A stretch of DNA of 64,000 nucleotides from Trichuris trichiura. Its lineage: Eukaryota > Nematoda > Enoplea > Trichinellida > Trichuridae. Location of the stretch: NCBI GenBank assembly GCA_037903355.1, contig JBAJFE010000038.1:186001-250000 (forward strand). The letters are read 5' to 3'. The notes beneath the pieces were generated by a model that made no database searches, had not been told where the DNA came from, and worked only from the letters and a program-made list of their open reading frames with translations. Position numbers and translations under genes: made by a program. Position 1 is the stretch's first letter. The number at the start of each line of letters is the position of its first letter. Positions 12,540 through 24,246 of this stretch are shown piece by piece.

Positions 12540-15500
12540 AGGCAGAATATGCACAGTGACATGGCTCAAAACTTAGGCGCCGCTCGTATGTAACCGTCGA
12601 TCCTCACCGCTAAATGTGACTATGCGTCTGCGGGCGGAGAACAGCATGAATTGTCGCCGCGATGTAGTGGCTCTACGCAGGAAAGGTGTCGCACCTCCGA
12701 CCTCAGCAGCCAGCGTCAACATAATCATTTTCATTGAGGAGATCTGACCGGCAGTTCAGGCGCACGCCTACACATCCTCACCTAGGACATGTTTACCTTG
12801 ATTGTGTTAACAATGCACAAAACTTGTATCGTTTTCCATTAACCTTTGCGTTTGGTTGTCGCAGTGTCAGTGACCTGCTCCGAGCGCCCAGTCAGTACTC
12901 ACTTGAGTTTATACTGTAATAGGGCACATTTCTGCGATCACTGCCAAATCTGTTTTCTTACTACCTTACTTTGGTTCGAGTGCTCAGTCAGCACCATTCT
13001 TTGCATTACACCTTTGCGGCCACTGCAATACTCTGTCCTGCCAAGTTTTGTTTATCTATGAGTCCCGTGTCTTTTTGTTTTAATCTGCCGTCAATGAACG
13101 CTGCTCGTCCGGTCCAGACGTTCTTAGCATTCTATGAATAGTACCGATTCTCCTTGTTCGATATTTCCTTTTACTTCTTTGAGCGTGAAATGCAAGCCAA
13201 CGGAATACTTTTGCTCTACGAAGAAAACGATCTATCAGTTGAACCATATAGGCATCAAGGGATCTGCTCGAGTGTTCGTTAGGTCGAGACGACGATCCAT
13301 TTCTTCGTCCATTTCACCAATAATCGCTCTGTAAAGCAGCGGCATCACGTGGCGGCAAGAAAAAGGCGAAGGACATGTTTCGCGTACACATTGTCACCTC
13401 TAATGATGTATAAGCCGAGTTGAACCTGTTCAATTCCTTGGTCTTTACTGTACACTCTTTCGCATGCCTCGTCGAGCACCAGATTGATCGTTTGATCAAA
13501 GCCCTTAAGATTTCCCTGAACAGCAAAACGTATGTGTGAAAGATAAACAATAGTTCACACTTTCGTTGACCAGCAATTTATGAGTCTCTTGAAAGCAGAG
13601 GAAAGGGCGGGAGCAACCATGAATTAAACAAGCTACAATGTGTCGCTTTGGAGGGGTGAACATTTTCATGTTTTGATTGCTAATATGGCAAGACAAAAGC
13701 TTAATCTAACAGGGTAAAAACGGAACTGTCCAGAACATCTGTCTTGTGGTCTGTTATATTAAACGGATTTTTGCCAGATTCGCATAGAGCCCATTGAAAG
13801 TTAAGATTAAATGTTCATAGGTAAGGAAATAATTCTGCAAAGAGCATACGAGGGTTGACTGAAAAGGGTGAAGAAAGTTAAATTTATAAATTTAAGCTAA
13901 AAATATGAACTCATACCGTTGGAAAATAGACCCGTTGCAAGACATCGTATAATTAGAGAAATACAGTAGAACCTCTGTACGTTGACCATCCGAACGACTG
14001 GGACAAACAGGATCAACTTGCAGAGGTGGTCGACATACAGAAGTCAGTCTTCCACTTGAATACATGAAGGTCAGTCAACCTGTGAAAATTCATTAAACAT
14101 ATGGAACAAATTCGCCCAACATAAGGAAATGGTCAACTTCGGAGGTTTTACTGTATATCATTTGGAACTTTTTGTTCTGAACCCTTGAGTGCTCTGAAAA
14201 AAAAACGAGTAAAGAGCATTCGACCTTTAACATGTTATTTTCGGATGACTATTACTTATCAATTAAAAAGTATTACAGAACAGCGAAACTGCTGCTATAA
14301 TGTAAGGTGTGCATGCATGAAAAGATAAAGCGTTAAACAAGAATGAGGCCGTTTGTTGTTTTGGACGATCACAGTGTGCTTAGAGCAAAATTTTCAACCA
14401 CAACTGGGAAACACTAAGCTCATAAAAGTGAGCGCGAAAGACTAGGAGAGCTTATAATGTTAAAACTGTAAAATCTATGAGCAAAATTTTAAAAAATTGA
14501 AAGAAAAAGCTATTTCGGACATGAACAAAAAAAGCAAAAGGAAACAGAGCACCCATTTATTTGTAACCAGCTTACTAATATATGCCGGCCATCGCCAGTG
14601 ATCACTGATACGAGTTTGTCCTTGTACTGGTCGATTCCTGTAGTCATTCTTGACTACAAAGTCACTTCTGCAGCAGTCAGTTGCAAGCAGACCAGTTACT
14701 TGCACAATAAGTACACCCGTCAACCTGAAACAGAAAAAATTTTTCGAAAGCGATTACTCGTTTGGACGTTTGATGGGTGAACAGTAATGTAAAAACAATA
14801 AAGTAAAAATAATAATGGGTCGAACACGCATGCCAACTTGTAAGCCTCTGATTAAACTGGGATTGGGGTATTTGCTGCAACAAGCCTGTTAAAAAATAGC
14901 GCAAAGCAATACAAATGCATCAGCTAGTTATAGTCTAAGCAGTTGGATGTTTGATAATCGTAACCTGGCAGTTAGCTCGTTCTTTCAACTATTGCTCTAA
15001 GCAAATCAGTGATACCTGGAATGAAACAGGAACAATGCAGTTGAAAGCATGGAACCCATACCAGACGGTACTGCAACGCTATATAAGGCGGTCATGACTC
15101 ATTCTACTGCACTTGGAAAACTTTCGGTGTAGCATTCAAATTAAGAAGCTATTACACACTGACAAAAGCGAAAATTTCTAAGGGCTTACCAAGCATTTTT
15201 ACCGACAGACGAAGCCGAAAAATAATTTTAACTAGATCAACTTTAATGAACTCAATTTCTCCTTCGCTACATCAAGCTAAGTATACCAATGTTCTGGCAT
15301 ACTTCGACCATAAATTTTACGGAACGAAAACCTGAAACCTACATGAAACACAATTCAGCGAATTCCATAATTCAAAATATTACGCAGGAAGTTATTGGGC
15401 TTATAATCGTGATCACCATCATTGAATAGGAACCAGGAAGGCGCAGAAGTTTGGCTTGAAGACCGCTATAAGCGCTTATGTCGTTCAAAATATTGGAACG

Positions 15501-16561
15501 ACCAAAGAAAACAATATTAATATTAATAACTGCCGGAACTAGCATTGGGTAGCGCTGCTTCAACAGACTTGCACAAAGAGGCAATTTCGATTTCAGAAAA
15601 ATGGAAAATTCATTTCCTCTACAACTACGTAGCACAAACTGGCGATTGAATGGTATTTCGCAACACAAGAGATGAAACCGGTGCCACGAACAACTGTTGA
15701 AAATCTTTAACAAAATGACCGAACTGTAGGATAGGTAAGGAATTTAAAGATTCCTCGAGAACGGCGTTAGAAGCCTCTGAGCTCCCCTAAGGTGCAATCA
15801 GGCTGAGAATTAACCTCAGAACCAATCATTGTTACTACGTCGAGATGCTTACTACTGCCAGTGAACGCTTACGAAAGAACTCGGTTCCTCCTCCAAAAGA
15901 CGTCCTTGTTTCCACTAAAGCACACCTGGCAATCAGCTGAATATTGGTTGGCCTTGGAAAACGACTTTGCTGTTCTTTGCTAGCACAAATTCAGTATTGA
16001 ACGAACAACTCATTCAAAGGTAAAGTACAGTAATTTTTTACAATTTGCAAGTTTTATGCAGGTACGAGCATGCGTTCTGTTAAGGTCACAGCAAGGAGGG
16101 GGTCTTGTTGTGCAGAAAAACAACTTAATTTGTTTAAAAATGCTTTTCCGTTATGTTTTTGTGGCAGTATTCGCTTTGGGAAATGTGGGTGGTGAAAAGA
16201 CCGATTTGGCAGTTGCTGCAGTAGACAAAAACTGAAAGAGTAAAAGTTCCAAAACCGCTTTCAGTCTTTTACCATATCGTAATAAAATAAAAAATGTGAG
16301 CGCATAAAAGTACCTCTTTGCAAAACATACATCAACTAATTAAAAAACTTGTTGGAGCAGCGTAATTATTATAATTAAAAATACGTTAAATGGCTTATTG
16401 GAAATAATCTTCGCTGGTCTCGTGGTGGAAAAGTATTTGCAGAAGACTCAAGCACACACGTTGGCATGTTAGCTTGAGTATCAAGTATCGTACTAAGCGA
16501 GTATTAATAATATCGTGGTAATGCGCTTGGACGTTAGGACGGTATAGTTGTGCAAAGTGTA
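12540..16561. other. Intergenic, MITE at 13964; no gene recognised
   Basis: Between the gon-1 stop and the NDUFC2 start. Open frames here are short, show no family motif and lack convincing splice partners. The only structured feature seen is the TA-flanked MITE at 13964-14153. Confidence 0.5.
13964..14153. mobile_element. Tigger/pogo-type MITE (190 bp)
   Basis: Flanked by TA on both sides. The left end CAGTAGAACCTCTGTACG and the complement of the right end CAGTAAAACCTCCGAAG form terminal inverted repeats with a common GTTGACCA block. The ends match those of the 340-bp element at 43223-43562. TA duplication and CAG termini are typical of Tc1/mariner-pogo elements. There is no coding capacity. 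Confidence 0.75.
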
Positions 16562-16975
16562 ATGGGTGACGAATTGCAATTAGACTTTTATGGTCAAATA
16601 AAAGTGCCAAGCAAGTGGTACAATGTCTTCACCTGGGAAATCCCAGGAAAGTATGCATTCTATTTATCCTTAGTCGCCGGTGGCGGTTTTCTTAGCTACA
16701 ATCGAATTCAGCGCCGTCCTTGGTACGCAGGACTGGCATCAGGTGTCGTAGCAGTATTAGTAGCAGGGACCACTGGTTACGCTTTGGGTGCCTACCGCAA
16801 CCACATTCTCCGTAATCGTGACCGCATTGTTGCACATTACATGTCTTTGCATCCAGAGGATTTTTCTCACATGTCAGAAAACGTTCGATGCTGGAAAGAT
16901 GTGCTGCTTCCGTGGAATCCGGTGCGTTACTTTGAAAGTCCGTATAAATGGACTCCAAAGCCCGATGACTCCTGA
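16562..16975 (+). CDS. NDUFC2: NADH dehydrogenase (complex I) subunit C2-like
   Basis: Single-exon, 137-residue protein resembling NDUFC2 (B14.5b), an accessory subunit of the membrane arm of mitochondrial respiratory complex I. Two hydrophobic segments (about residues 31-46 and 55-76) flank a basic turn (RIQRRPWYAG), followed by the family's most recognisable piece, RNRDRIVAHYM-SLHPEDF (about 84-101), and a short polar tail with WNPVRYF. The length is close to vertebrate NDUFC2 (about 120 residues). The start at 16562 is chosen because it is the first ATG with a compact N-terminus; an in-frame ATG four codons upstream at 16550 is also possible. No intron is needed. The identification rests on the LHPEDF block and topology. 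Confidence 0.8.
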   Translation: MGDELQLDFYGQIKVPSKWYNVFTWEIPGKYAFYLSLVAGGGFLSYNRIQRRPWYAGLASGVVAVLVAGTTGYALGAYRNHILRNRDRIVAHYMSLHPEDFSHMSENVRCWKDVLLPWNPVRYFESPYKWTPKPDDS

Positions 16976-18494
16976 GCTCCTCTTATGCCATTGTGCATTT
17001 ACCGTTTCCAAAAGGCGCAGTAAACGTCGTCGTAGCTATCTTGTTTTGCACGAAAAAATTTTTGTACACTTTACTAGCTACGCCAATAGAGTGCCAACTT
17101 CGACTGCAAAGAGATTCTTGAAGATGTCTTAGTATTTCATACATTCAAACTAAGTGTGGACGTTCCTGCTGGCTGCAATTCAGGCTTTATACGTTACATT
17201 GTCTTGTGGCTAAAGTGGAGACTGTTTTGGCAGAAATTCTTGGCCATGAAAGTGGAAAGTTCCATTACGTTTACTTTTGAAAGCTGCAAGCTCTCAAAAA
17301 AGTAAGTCCCCCTAGTTTGGATACGTAATGCGTAGAGTTTGCGTTGCTTTCGTGAGTTGTAGACGGCTGATTCAACATCGTCGGATGTGGATAGGAGAAT
17401 GAGTTTCATTGTTTGTTTTGCAAATTGAAGATAAAGCTTTTGTTCGTACGTGTGTTTAGTTTCATTGGAATGTACGAGTAAACAGTCTATGCAGGCATAA
17501 AAGTTTACTTGAACAGAGTTTTTGGAGCAATGTCCCATCGTCAGTGTCAGATATAATAGTAAATGGGCGATTACTTGCGTCTCTTTTTGGTCTTCCACTG
17601 TAACAATACAGTAACATGACAACAAGCAGGTTTGTGTTCACTCGCAGACATACAGTAAGATAAAGAACATCAGTTATGCGGTTATGCGATCTAGCGTTGT
17701 ATTGTAACTTTGCCATCAATCCTGTTCTGCCAATAGCTAAGCCCAAAGTTAAACATAAGATTATTTTTTGGCTTAGGCTTAGGTAAGGGGAAGACGAAAT
17801 GAGAACGCTTCAATTTGACATAACTAGCATGACTTCACCGACTTGACTTAGAATCAGTTGCTGTACTTGTATTCGCATACACAATTTACCTGGTGTAACT
17901 TCGGCATGCGTGCTGTAGAGAAGCTAAATATAGTAACTGCAGAGCCAGCACAAGTGTTACAGATTGATTACTCCTCCTCAGCTGCCAACCAAGCTTGGAG
18001 AGAAATTTAATGTTAGTTCTGTTCTCAAAACGAAGATATTCCATATCATGAAAAAACGTATATTCTAGTAGTAGCTTTTACTACACTGGTGCAGCGTCTG
18101 ATAAGGCTACCTCTCCGCACAAGTCTAAAAATAACGGAGATAAGATTAAACATGTTTTTGCCTCGTCGGTTGGCGTCCTGTTAGACACTGCACCGTCCTT
18201 CCAGGAACTTTTCGAAAATCCCTCGTATATGCAGTAAAAAAATAATAAAAACAATAATGGGAGCAATGCAACCTCTGCACGCACTGAGAAAAAGCGCGCG
18301 TTAGCTTTGGACTATTCCGAGCACTTAAAATCATCTGATTTCAGCGTCATTCATCAATTATGATTTTCCTCTCCTTTTATAATACCAGAAAAAAATTATT
18401 ATGATGTTCTTCCTTCTATTTTTTTGGAAAGACTGAATTAGGAAAATAATATTTTTGAAAATGTGGTTTCTTGGTACGGGAGCGTATGTTTTCA
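16976..18494. other. Intergenic, nothing recognised
   Basis: No coding similarity or repeat boundary was seen. The last 40 bp, read on the minus strand from 18495, encode the MKTYAPVPRN motif that recurs beside related repeats. Confidence 0.45.
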
Positions 18495-18553
18495 TGATGT
18501 AAAAGTTTTATTACGGAAGTATTCCCGTTTAATGTTCTAAATAACTCCGGAGC
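18495..18553. repeat. Left inverted arm of the Penelope-like element
   Basis: 59 bp, the exact reverse complement of 21262-21320. It contains TTATTACGGAAG, TTCCCGTTTAATG and the palindrome CTCCGGAG at its inner end. Diverged copies of this arm are found next to the hammerhead-like cores elsewhere in the window. Confidence 0.93.
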
Positions 18554-18578
18554 ACCCTTCCTATCAGCGGCCAAATAT

Positions 18579-21095
18579 TTGGAGCATACACGTATTAAGG
18601 CGGGTCTTACTCAAGGCCAACTGACCTTCTTACTGAAATACAGAGACCACAGAATTCTACCGAAGTGCTTTCAACTAAAATGGGGCCAGAACGTGGATCG
18701 TCACTCAAAACGAATCCTATTTTCCGTTGGATTATCTCTGCTCAAAAACGTTATAAGACAACACAGATTTACACTAGCGAATTTGAGAGCAAACTACAAC
18801 AACACACTCAGTTACCTCAGAAACCAACTACAGAGGGCAATTTACGAAGCCTTGGTCAGACATGTGGATGTGGCCGCAGGAACAGTTTGCACGACACAAA
18901 AACAGGTATTAAAAAGGAAATTCGATAGACTTCAGGCGTGTTTCCCGGTGACTTCTCTAAATGTCTACAGCAATAGCTTACAAAGGACCACTGAGTCGGA
19001 ACTAAATACAACAATAGTAAACCTCAGCTCCTCCCCTCTGAGCAAAAGTGAGAAGGCTATACTAAAAAAGGGACTGAACTTCGTTCCCACCCCTAAACGA
19101 CCACCCATTCTCGATATCATTACCTCAATTGAAGACAGCTTATCTTCGACAGACCCACAAAGAGCCAGACAGATTAAAAGCACTTTATCTACATTAATCT
19201 TAAATCACCGCTTCAACGCCACTCCTAACTTAAGTCGACATGAGATGAACTGCCTACATCAGCTTCGAAATCAACCCAACAGAATTATCACTAAAGCTGA
19301 TAAAGGGAATAAAATAGTTTTACTAGACAGAAACACCTACATGGAAAAAATGACAGCTATCGTAAGCACCAGCAATTATGCCCCTTTACCCACTGACCCT
19401 ACAAAGGCTTCCCGGAAAAATCTTCGATCTCTCCTCATCACATATGCCACAGAGACCAAAGAACCTGAAATCAACAAAATGATAACACATCTTAAGTTTG
19501 CATTGAACTTCAGACCCCCTGAGCTCTATGGTCTCCCAAAAGTACACAAACCAGGGATTCCAATGAGACCAATAGTCTCCACCATTAATAGTATCACAAG
19601 TGAACTCAGTCAATACTTAGGAACGATCATCAAACCACTTACTGGCAAAGAGCCGTCTTTTATCAAAAATAGCAAAACTTTTGTCAACGAAATCCGGAGT
19701 CACTACCTAGAACCAGATGAGATTCTGATTAGTTATGATGTAAAAGAACTGTTCCCGAGCATCCCCATATCAGATACACTTGAGATCCTATACAGTCTCC
19801 TCAATGCAGACACCAGTCTACCCACAAGAACTAAACTAAATCCCTTTCACATTGTCAAATTGGTTTCCTTTTGCATGGAAGAAGGCAATCATTTCACTTT
19901 TAATAACAAGTACTACAAACAATCTAGCGGAGTACCTATGGGCAGCCCCTCATCTCCAGTATTAGCAGAAATTTTTATGGAAAGCTTTGAAAGACAGATG
20001 TTCGCAACGGTAGACAGACACATAGCTCCACGCCTTTTCAAAAGGTACGTAGACGACATATTCGTAATTATTAAAGCTGGAAAGGCAGAGCAATTTTTAC
20101 AATTCCTCAACAACATCCGCCCGAACCAAATTGTTTTCACAATGGAAAAAGAAGACAACAACACCCTACCCTTTCTAGACGCTTTAATTATCCGCACAAA
20201 CGATGGGCTAAAAACCAGAGTATATAGAAAACCCACGCACACGGATCAGTACCTCAACTTTTCATCACATCACCCCAGATCAGTAATGCGAGGTATCCTC
20301 TCCGGAATGATTGACCGAGCAATCAAATTATGCAGTCCTGAATATCTTCAACTAGAGTTCAACCACATTCGAAACATTTTCTACAAGAACGGATATCCCA
20401 GGTCCTTTATTAGCCAAGTATTCAACTACAAGCTTCGCAAACGTGAATCTAGTGCAGAAAACGCTTCGCACCAGCCTTGCTTAGTTATTCCCTATGTGGC
20501 AAGCTTAGGAGAAAAAATTACCCGGCTAGGAAGAACGTTAGGTTTCAGAGTCTTCTTCAAGAGCTCTCCTAACCTCAGATCAATTCTTCGCTCGGACAAA
20601 ACAAGAATCCCAACAAACAAGAAGACAGGATTAGTATACGCAGTGGAATGCTCTTGCTCAGGAATTTATATTGGCGAAACAGGGAACACTTTAGAACATA
20701 GATTTAATGAACACTTAAAAAAGCTTGCAAGTTACAACAATGCGAAGGCCATGCTCAATAGCAGTGCCTATGGAACTACACAAAGAGGAAGACCAATTTT
20801 AAACCCGATAATCACCATGGAAAAAGCCAAACAAGCCTCTGCTGTGGCAGAACATGCCACAGAATGTAACCAGACGCTCAACCCAAAAGTCTTATGTTAT
20901 GAAAAGAACCTACGATTAAGAAGAATCAAAGAAGCCCTTTACATAAGACACAACCTCACATACAACCGCGACCAAGGAGCAGATGTAAGTGAAATTTGGA
21001 CAAATATAGTGACGCGCTACGACTGCTGCTCCATAATTGGACATGATACAAGAACACATGGAGCAAGCGAAAGAAGAAATAATCCCCGCACATGA
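18579..21095 (+). CDS. Penelope-like reverse transcriptase with GIY-YIG endonuclease
   Basis: 838-residue uninterrupted polyprotein that would copy the element's RNA at a nicked chromosomal site. RT motifs in order: LPKVHKPGIPMRPIVS (about 322-337), ELFPSIPI (about 389), SGVPMGSPSSPVLAEIF (about 449-465), the catalytic YVDDIF (about 488) and YRKPTHTDQYLN (about 550). The C-terminal GIY-YIG nuclease starts near residue 685: a CSCSGIYIGETGN block, R in HRFNEHLKKL, and a later HATECNQTL. This RT plus C-terminal GIY-YIG order defines the endonuclease-bearing Penelope-like elements. The start codon is the first ATG after the left arm. Adenine-rich codon use differs from the host genes nearby. Confidence 0.95.
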   Translation: MEHTRIKAGLTQGQLTFLLKYRDHRILPKCFQLKWGQNVDRHSKRILFSVGLSLLKNVIRQHRFTLANLRANYNNTLSYLRNQLQRAIYEALVRHVDVAAGTVCTTQKQVLKRKFDRLQACFPVTSLNVYSNSLQRTTESELNTTIVNLSSSPLSKSEKAILKKGLNFVPTPKRPPILDIITSIEDSLSSTDPQRARQIKSTLSTLILNHRFNATPNLSRHEMNCLHQLRNQPNRIITKADKGNKIVLLDRNTYMEKMTAIVSTSNYAPLPTDPTKASRKNLRSLLITYATETKEPEINKMITHLKFALNFRPPELYGLPKVHKPGIPMRPIVSTINSITSELSQYLGTIIKPLTGKEPSFIKNSKTFVNEIRSHYLEPDEILISYDVKELFPSIPISDTLEILYSLLNADTSLPTRTKLNPFHIVKLVSFCMEEGNHFTFNNKYYKQSSGVPMGSPSSPVLAEIFMESFERQMFATVDRHIAPRLFKRYVDDIFVIIKAGKAEQFLQFLNNIRPNQIVFTMEKEDNNTLPFLDALIIRTNDGLKTRVYRKPTHTDQYLNFSSHHPRSVMRGILSGMIDRAIKLCSPEYLQLEFNHIRNIFYKNGYPRSFISQVFNYKLRKRESSAENASHQPCLVIPYVASLGEKITRLGRTLGFRVFFKSSPNLRSILRSDKTRIPTNKKTGLVYAVECSCSGIYIGETGNTLEHRFNEHLKKLASYNNAKAMLNSSAYGTTQRGRPILNPIITMEKAKQASAVAEHATECNQTLNPKVLCYEKNLRLRRIKEALYIRHNLTYNRDQGADVSEIWTNIVTRYDCCSIIGHDTRTHGASERRNNPRT

Positions 21096-21233
21096 AAAAA
21101 TGCGAAAAAACGGACAGATTACATATCATACAAACAGAAGACCAACAAAGAGCTTTAAAACACCCACTTTAAACCATGAAAACGACAGAAGACGCAAGTC
21201 ACGCGCACAAGTTACATCCATAACTCACAACCG

Positions 21234-21261
21234 CTGAAGACGGGTCTCGGTCGACCCGAAA
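21234..21261 (+). ncRNA. Hammerhead-ribozyme-like core of the Penelope-like element
   Basis: CTGAAGA (matches the hammerhead consensus CUGANGA) is followed by a five-pair stem GGGTC/GACCC with a short loop, then GAAA and the palindrome GCTCCGGAG at the start of the right arm (a short stem III or dimer contact). Penelope-like elements are known to carry hammerhead motifs, which supports the reading. I could not draw a convincing stem I, so activity is not shown. The same core recurs at seven other places in the window. Confidence 0.6.
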
Positions 21262-21320
21262 GCTCCGGAGTTATTTAGAACATTAAACGGGAATACTTCC
21301 GTAATAAAACTTTTACATCA
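21262..21320. repeat. Right inverted arm of the Penelope-like element
   Basis: 59 bp, identical to the reverse complement of 18495-18553. It begins with the stem III palindrome of the hammerhead-like core and ends CTTTTACATCA. Confidence 0.93.
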
Positions 21321-22165
21321 ATAACATCTTTGATTCTCTTGATTTTTCGCAAGTTGCTGCCTGTTGGCGGATCCGCGGACAGCCGACCGCTTGGATCATC
21401 TTGTGGGCAGTTTCTGTAAGATACAATCGCTTGCTCCCCATATCTTTACGTTTTAATTGAAAGGACAGTAAAAGGAAAGCCGTTAGCATAGAATATATGG
21501 CGTTTTCAGTGATTTTTCGCTGATTCTTTTGGTACTTTATCTCATCAAATGAAAAGATAGCTGACTACAGCAACACTGCTATTCGACGCTCGAAATTAAA
21601 CTTGTTTAAGGAAAGCTTCGTTTTTTATTCTTTTTCGAATTCAAGTAGTATTTTGAAGGCCGTTTTGCTACTTAAACTGCCTCAACTTTCAATAGCAGCC
21701 AAAGCTTTACTTAAATTAATAATTTTCATAACGAAGTGCCTTTATTACGGACTGAGTGTGCCGTTATATGTAAAATAACTTTAATCTCCAAAGCTTTCGG
21801 GTCAGTCGTGACCCGCCTTCAGCGGTTATAGTATCTTATAATGGTGTGGATGCCTATCCCGCCTGAACCTCTCTGGGACATCAATAATTTCACAGTTGGT
21901 AGTACATTGATTATAAATGTGAATAAATGCTTTTACTAGAAAAAAAACAGTAGCACTTTTTACAATTATCCTAAACCGATGCTAAAGCTATAAATTGTCA
22001 ACAGTTCTAACAGCGGTCGCAAGCTGGCATAAAACGTAAGAAATTAAAGTGGAAACAACTCGTATATGCATACCATTGATTATGTTTACTCATTTTTCGC
22101 AATACAGTAGTAACATGCCCTATGTCAAATAAGCTAAATATAACAGGACATTTTGCTTCAGCACA
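21321..22165. other. Intergenic with a Penelope-terminus relic at 21740-21830
   Basis: Downstream of both the retroelement and the hnRNP gene. On the minus strand a relic reads CTGAAGG (complement of 21816-21822), a GGGTC/GACCC stem and GAAA (complement of 21795-21798), then an arm with TAACGGCA and CCGTAATAAAG. The final base of the CTGANGA box is changed here. Confidence 0.6.
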
Positions 22166-24246
22166 CTACTGTCCGCCGTAACCATAGCCAGTGTTACCAT
22201 AGTATCCCCTGCCACCTCGACAAGCGGTGCCGCTGGGCAAAACGTGGGTACCTTGGGTTCCAGTAGCGACAGGGGTTCCTTGCCCGGTCTGAGCTCCTGC
22301 TGCTCCGTAGTTCCAATTGTCCATTCCTTAAACATCGGAATAACAAAATACCATTGTCATTAAACTTAAGTCATACCAGCATATGCTGGATACTCTCCGT
22401 AGTTAGCAGCAGCGCTTCCGCTGGCATTGTAATCGTAACTACCGGAGAAATAGTCATCGTAGTAACCATAGCCATAGCCAGGATATTGATTGTAGTTATA
22501 TCCATCGTACTGAGCGGTTGCCCATCCGGGACTGAACGTCGGCGCAGGCTTTTGGGGACGCATAAATTGTGGTACAGCAATTTTAACATCGCACTTAAAT
22601 TGCCTTATAATTTAATTTGCGCTACACATCTTAGCATTACCGTTCTTTCTCCGAATCGTTGCTTCGGCGCTGCCGCCGCTCTACCAGCGGCTTCGTCATC
22701 ATCAAAAACAACAAAAGCAAAATTTTTGCGGCGATTCTGGAATTTGTCAAATGGCCATTCAATCTCATCAACCTAAACGATCCATGTCTGCTTTGGAATT
22801 TTTTTCACGAGCGAATAGGACAAAAACAGACCTTTCCAAACTGTTCAAAATGACTTCTTAGTTTATCCTCCGGAAAGTCTGACGGCAGACCGCCAACGAA
22901 CACTTTCTTATTTTCGCGAGATTTCGCCGGCTTTATTTCCACCTTTTTCCCTTTAATGTCGACTTCCTTTTTCGCCAAAGCCTGGAAGAAATGAATGGAA
23001 ATATTAATAAGCAATTAAAGAGTGAAAAATTAGGCACCTTTTGGCAAGCCTCCGCGTCTTGAAATTCAACAAATGCAAAGCCTCGGGATCGGCGAGTGTA
23101 GTGGTCATATTTGATTTGAACATTTGATACAGTTCCAAATGTGGAAAAATATTGTATCAGGTCATCATTTTCCGTATCCCAAGTTATACCGCCAACAAAA
23201 ATTTTCCTAAGCAAAATTAACAACTTTTAGCAGCGGCATCACTAATATATTCGAAGGCGGTACAGTGGCAGCAGCGGTTACGTGTTACTTACGAAAGAAG
23301 CTGACACTGGTCTTGCAATAACTTTGGGCAATAACATACAGTCGAAAAACGCAGTACGTAAAAAAAACCATACGTGATATTTTCAGTGCAAACGAGGAAC
23401 CTCTACCGAAATCGGATAGAAAATGGAGCCGAGTAGATCTAGCAAAATAGGCTTAAGAAAATTTACACCGTCAGTTAGTTTAAAATATAGGATTCTAGAT
23501 AGAGGAAATAATGAAAGGGATGAGTACTTGCTGCGACGTTGCAGCAGCAGCAGCGGCTGATGGCGACCGGAAAGGTGCAGCCCAAGGTTTCGCGGCGGAG
23601 CCTGCACGGCCGAAGGTGATTCCCTGACACACATTTCCCATTTCGGCGTGGCGGTCGCACAGGACCAAACCTCCTCTACTGTTGGAGCTCAAAAGAGTCG
23701 CCACTGCGACCATCTTGGAAATGAGGTGCGCAATTTTCCCGAGCCAGCTTTCCACATTGGCAGCACGTCGCTAGCCGTATCTCTGATTGCTAGCAATCAA
23801 TTTTTGTGCTCAGGCATTAACACTTAACGCCACCGCACAACCTTGCCTGTGCGCAAGCTAAAACTGCTGCACTACTGCTTTGATTGCTGCCCGAGTTTTG
23901 AAAAAACGAAAAGAAGAACAAAAGATGAATAAACAGGCAGAAAAAATAAAAGAAATACCAGGAAAACGCAAGGAAACAAATACGAATCAAACTGAAGGTA
24001 CAACGCGCAAGGTGCAGACGTCAAAATTAACGAATTCTGTCAAAGAAGCTATACGGGCGAGACACCATTTGAAATCAACCGCTGGATGCACCGAGGAAGT
24101 CGGGGCAGCCGTTACCTCTCCTCATTTTTCGTCTTTCGTCCATCTGGTCGGTTATTGGTTCCGTAGTCCATGCCACTCAGTTCCGAGTTTCCACCATAAT
24201 GGTCCTTATCGACAACAACCTCCTCGGGCACGAAATCCTGCGACAT
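22166..24246 (-). CDS. sqd: Squid/hnRNP A-B-D-like RNA-binding protein, two RRMs
   Basis: Nuclear RNA-binding protein of the squid/hnRNP AB type, which packages, splices or localises mRNAs. Exons (5' to 3' on the minus strand): 24246-24116, 23206-23038, 22981-22832, 22772-22641, 22593-22377, 22326-22166. All phases close, giving 319 residues. Acidic N-terminus (1-43), then RRM1 (about 45-115; RNP2 KIFVGG 45-50, RNP1 RGFAFVEF 85-92) directly linked to RRM2 (about 126-195; RNP2 KVFVGG 126-131, RNP1 KNFAFVVF 166-173). The Tyr/Gly/Asn-rich tail (about 205-319; YGYGYYDDYF, NTGYGYGGQ) is low-complexity and probably disordered. The first exon was placed by phase: NEE-R joins exactly onto KIFVGG across a 909-nt intron. 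The other introns are 47-59 nt. The tight RRM spacing and PxKxR linker fit the squid/hnRNP D group. The exact orthologue is uncertain. Confidence 0.9.

Larger units (their letters stand above)
18495..21320 (+). mobile_element. Intact Penelope-like retroelement
   Basis: A 2.8-kb element bounded by inverted arms at 18495-18553 and 21262-21320 that match at all 59 positions by eye. Between them lies one uninterrupted RT/GIY-YIG frame (18579-21095), followed by a hammerhead-like RNA core (21234-21261) immediately before the right arm. The arms end internally in the palindrome CTCCGGAG. Identical arms and an intact frame point to a recent insertion. Inverted terminal copies and ribozyme motifs are known in Penelope-like elements. 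I could not identify a target-site duplication with confidence. Confidence 0.88.

Noticed and set aside
22120..22335. Alternative minus-strand frame (WTIGTTEQQEL...) for the hnRNP C-terminus
   Set aside because: The phase-consistent frame instead gives the Gly/Tyr-rich ending NTGYGYGGQ expected for this family.
23383..23755. Overlapping minus-strand frames with Ala/Ser-rich sequence as hnRNP first exon
   Set aside because: They have a plausible donor at 23532, but exon 24246-24116 gives the natural N-terminus (NEER-KIFVGG) with exact phase. These are treated as intronic, though an alternative first exon is not excluded.
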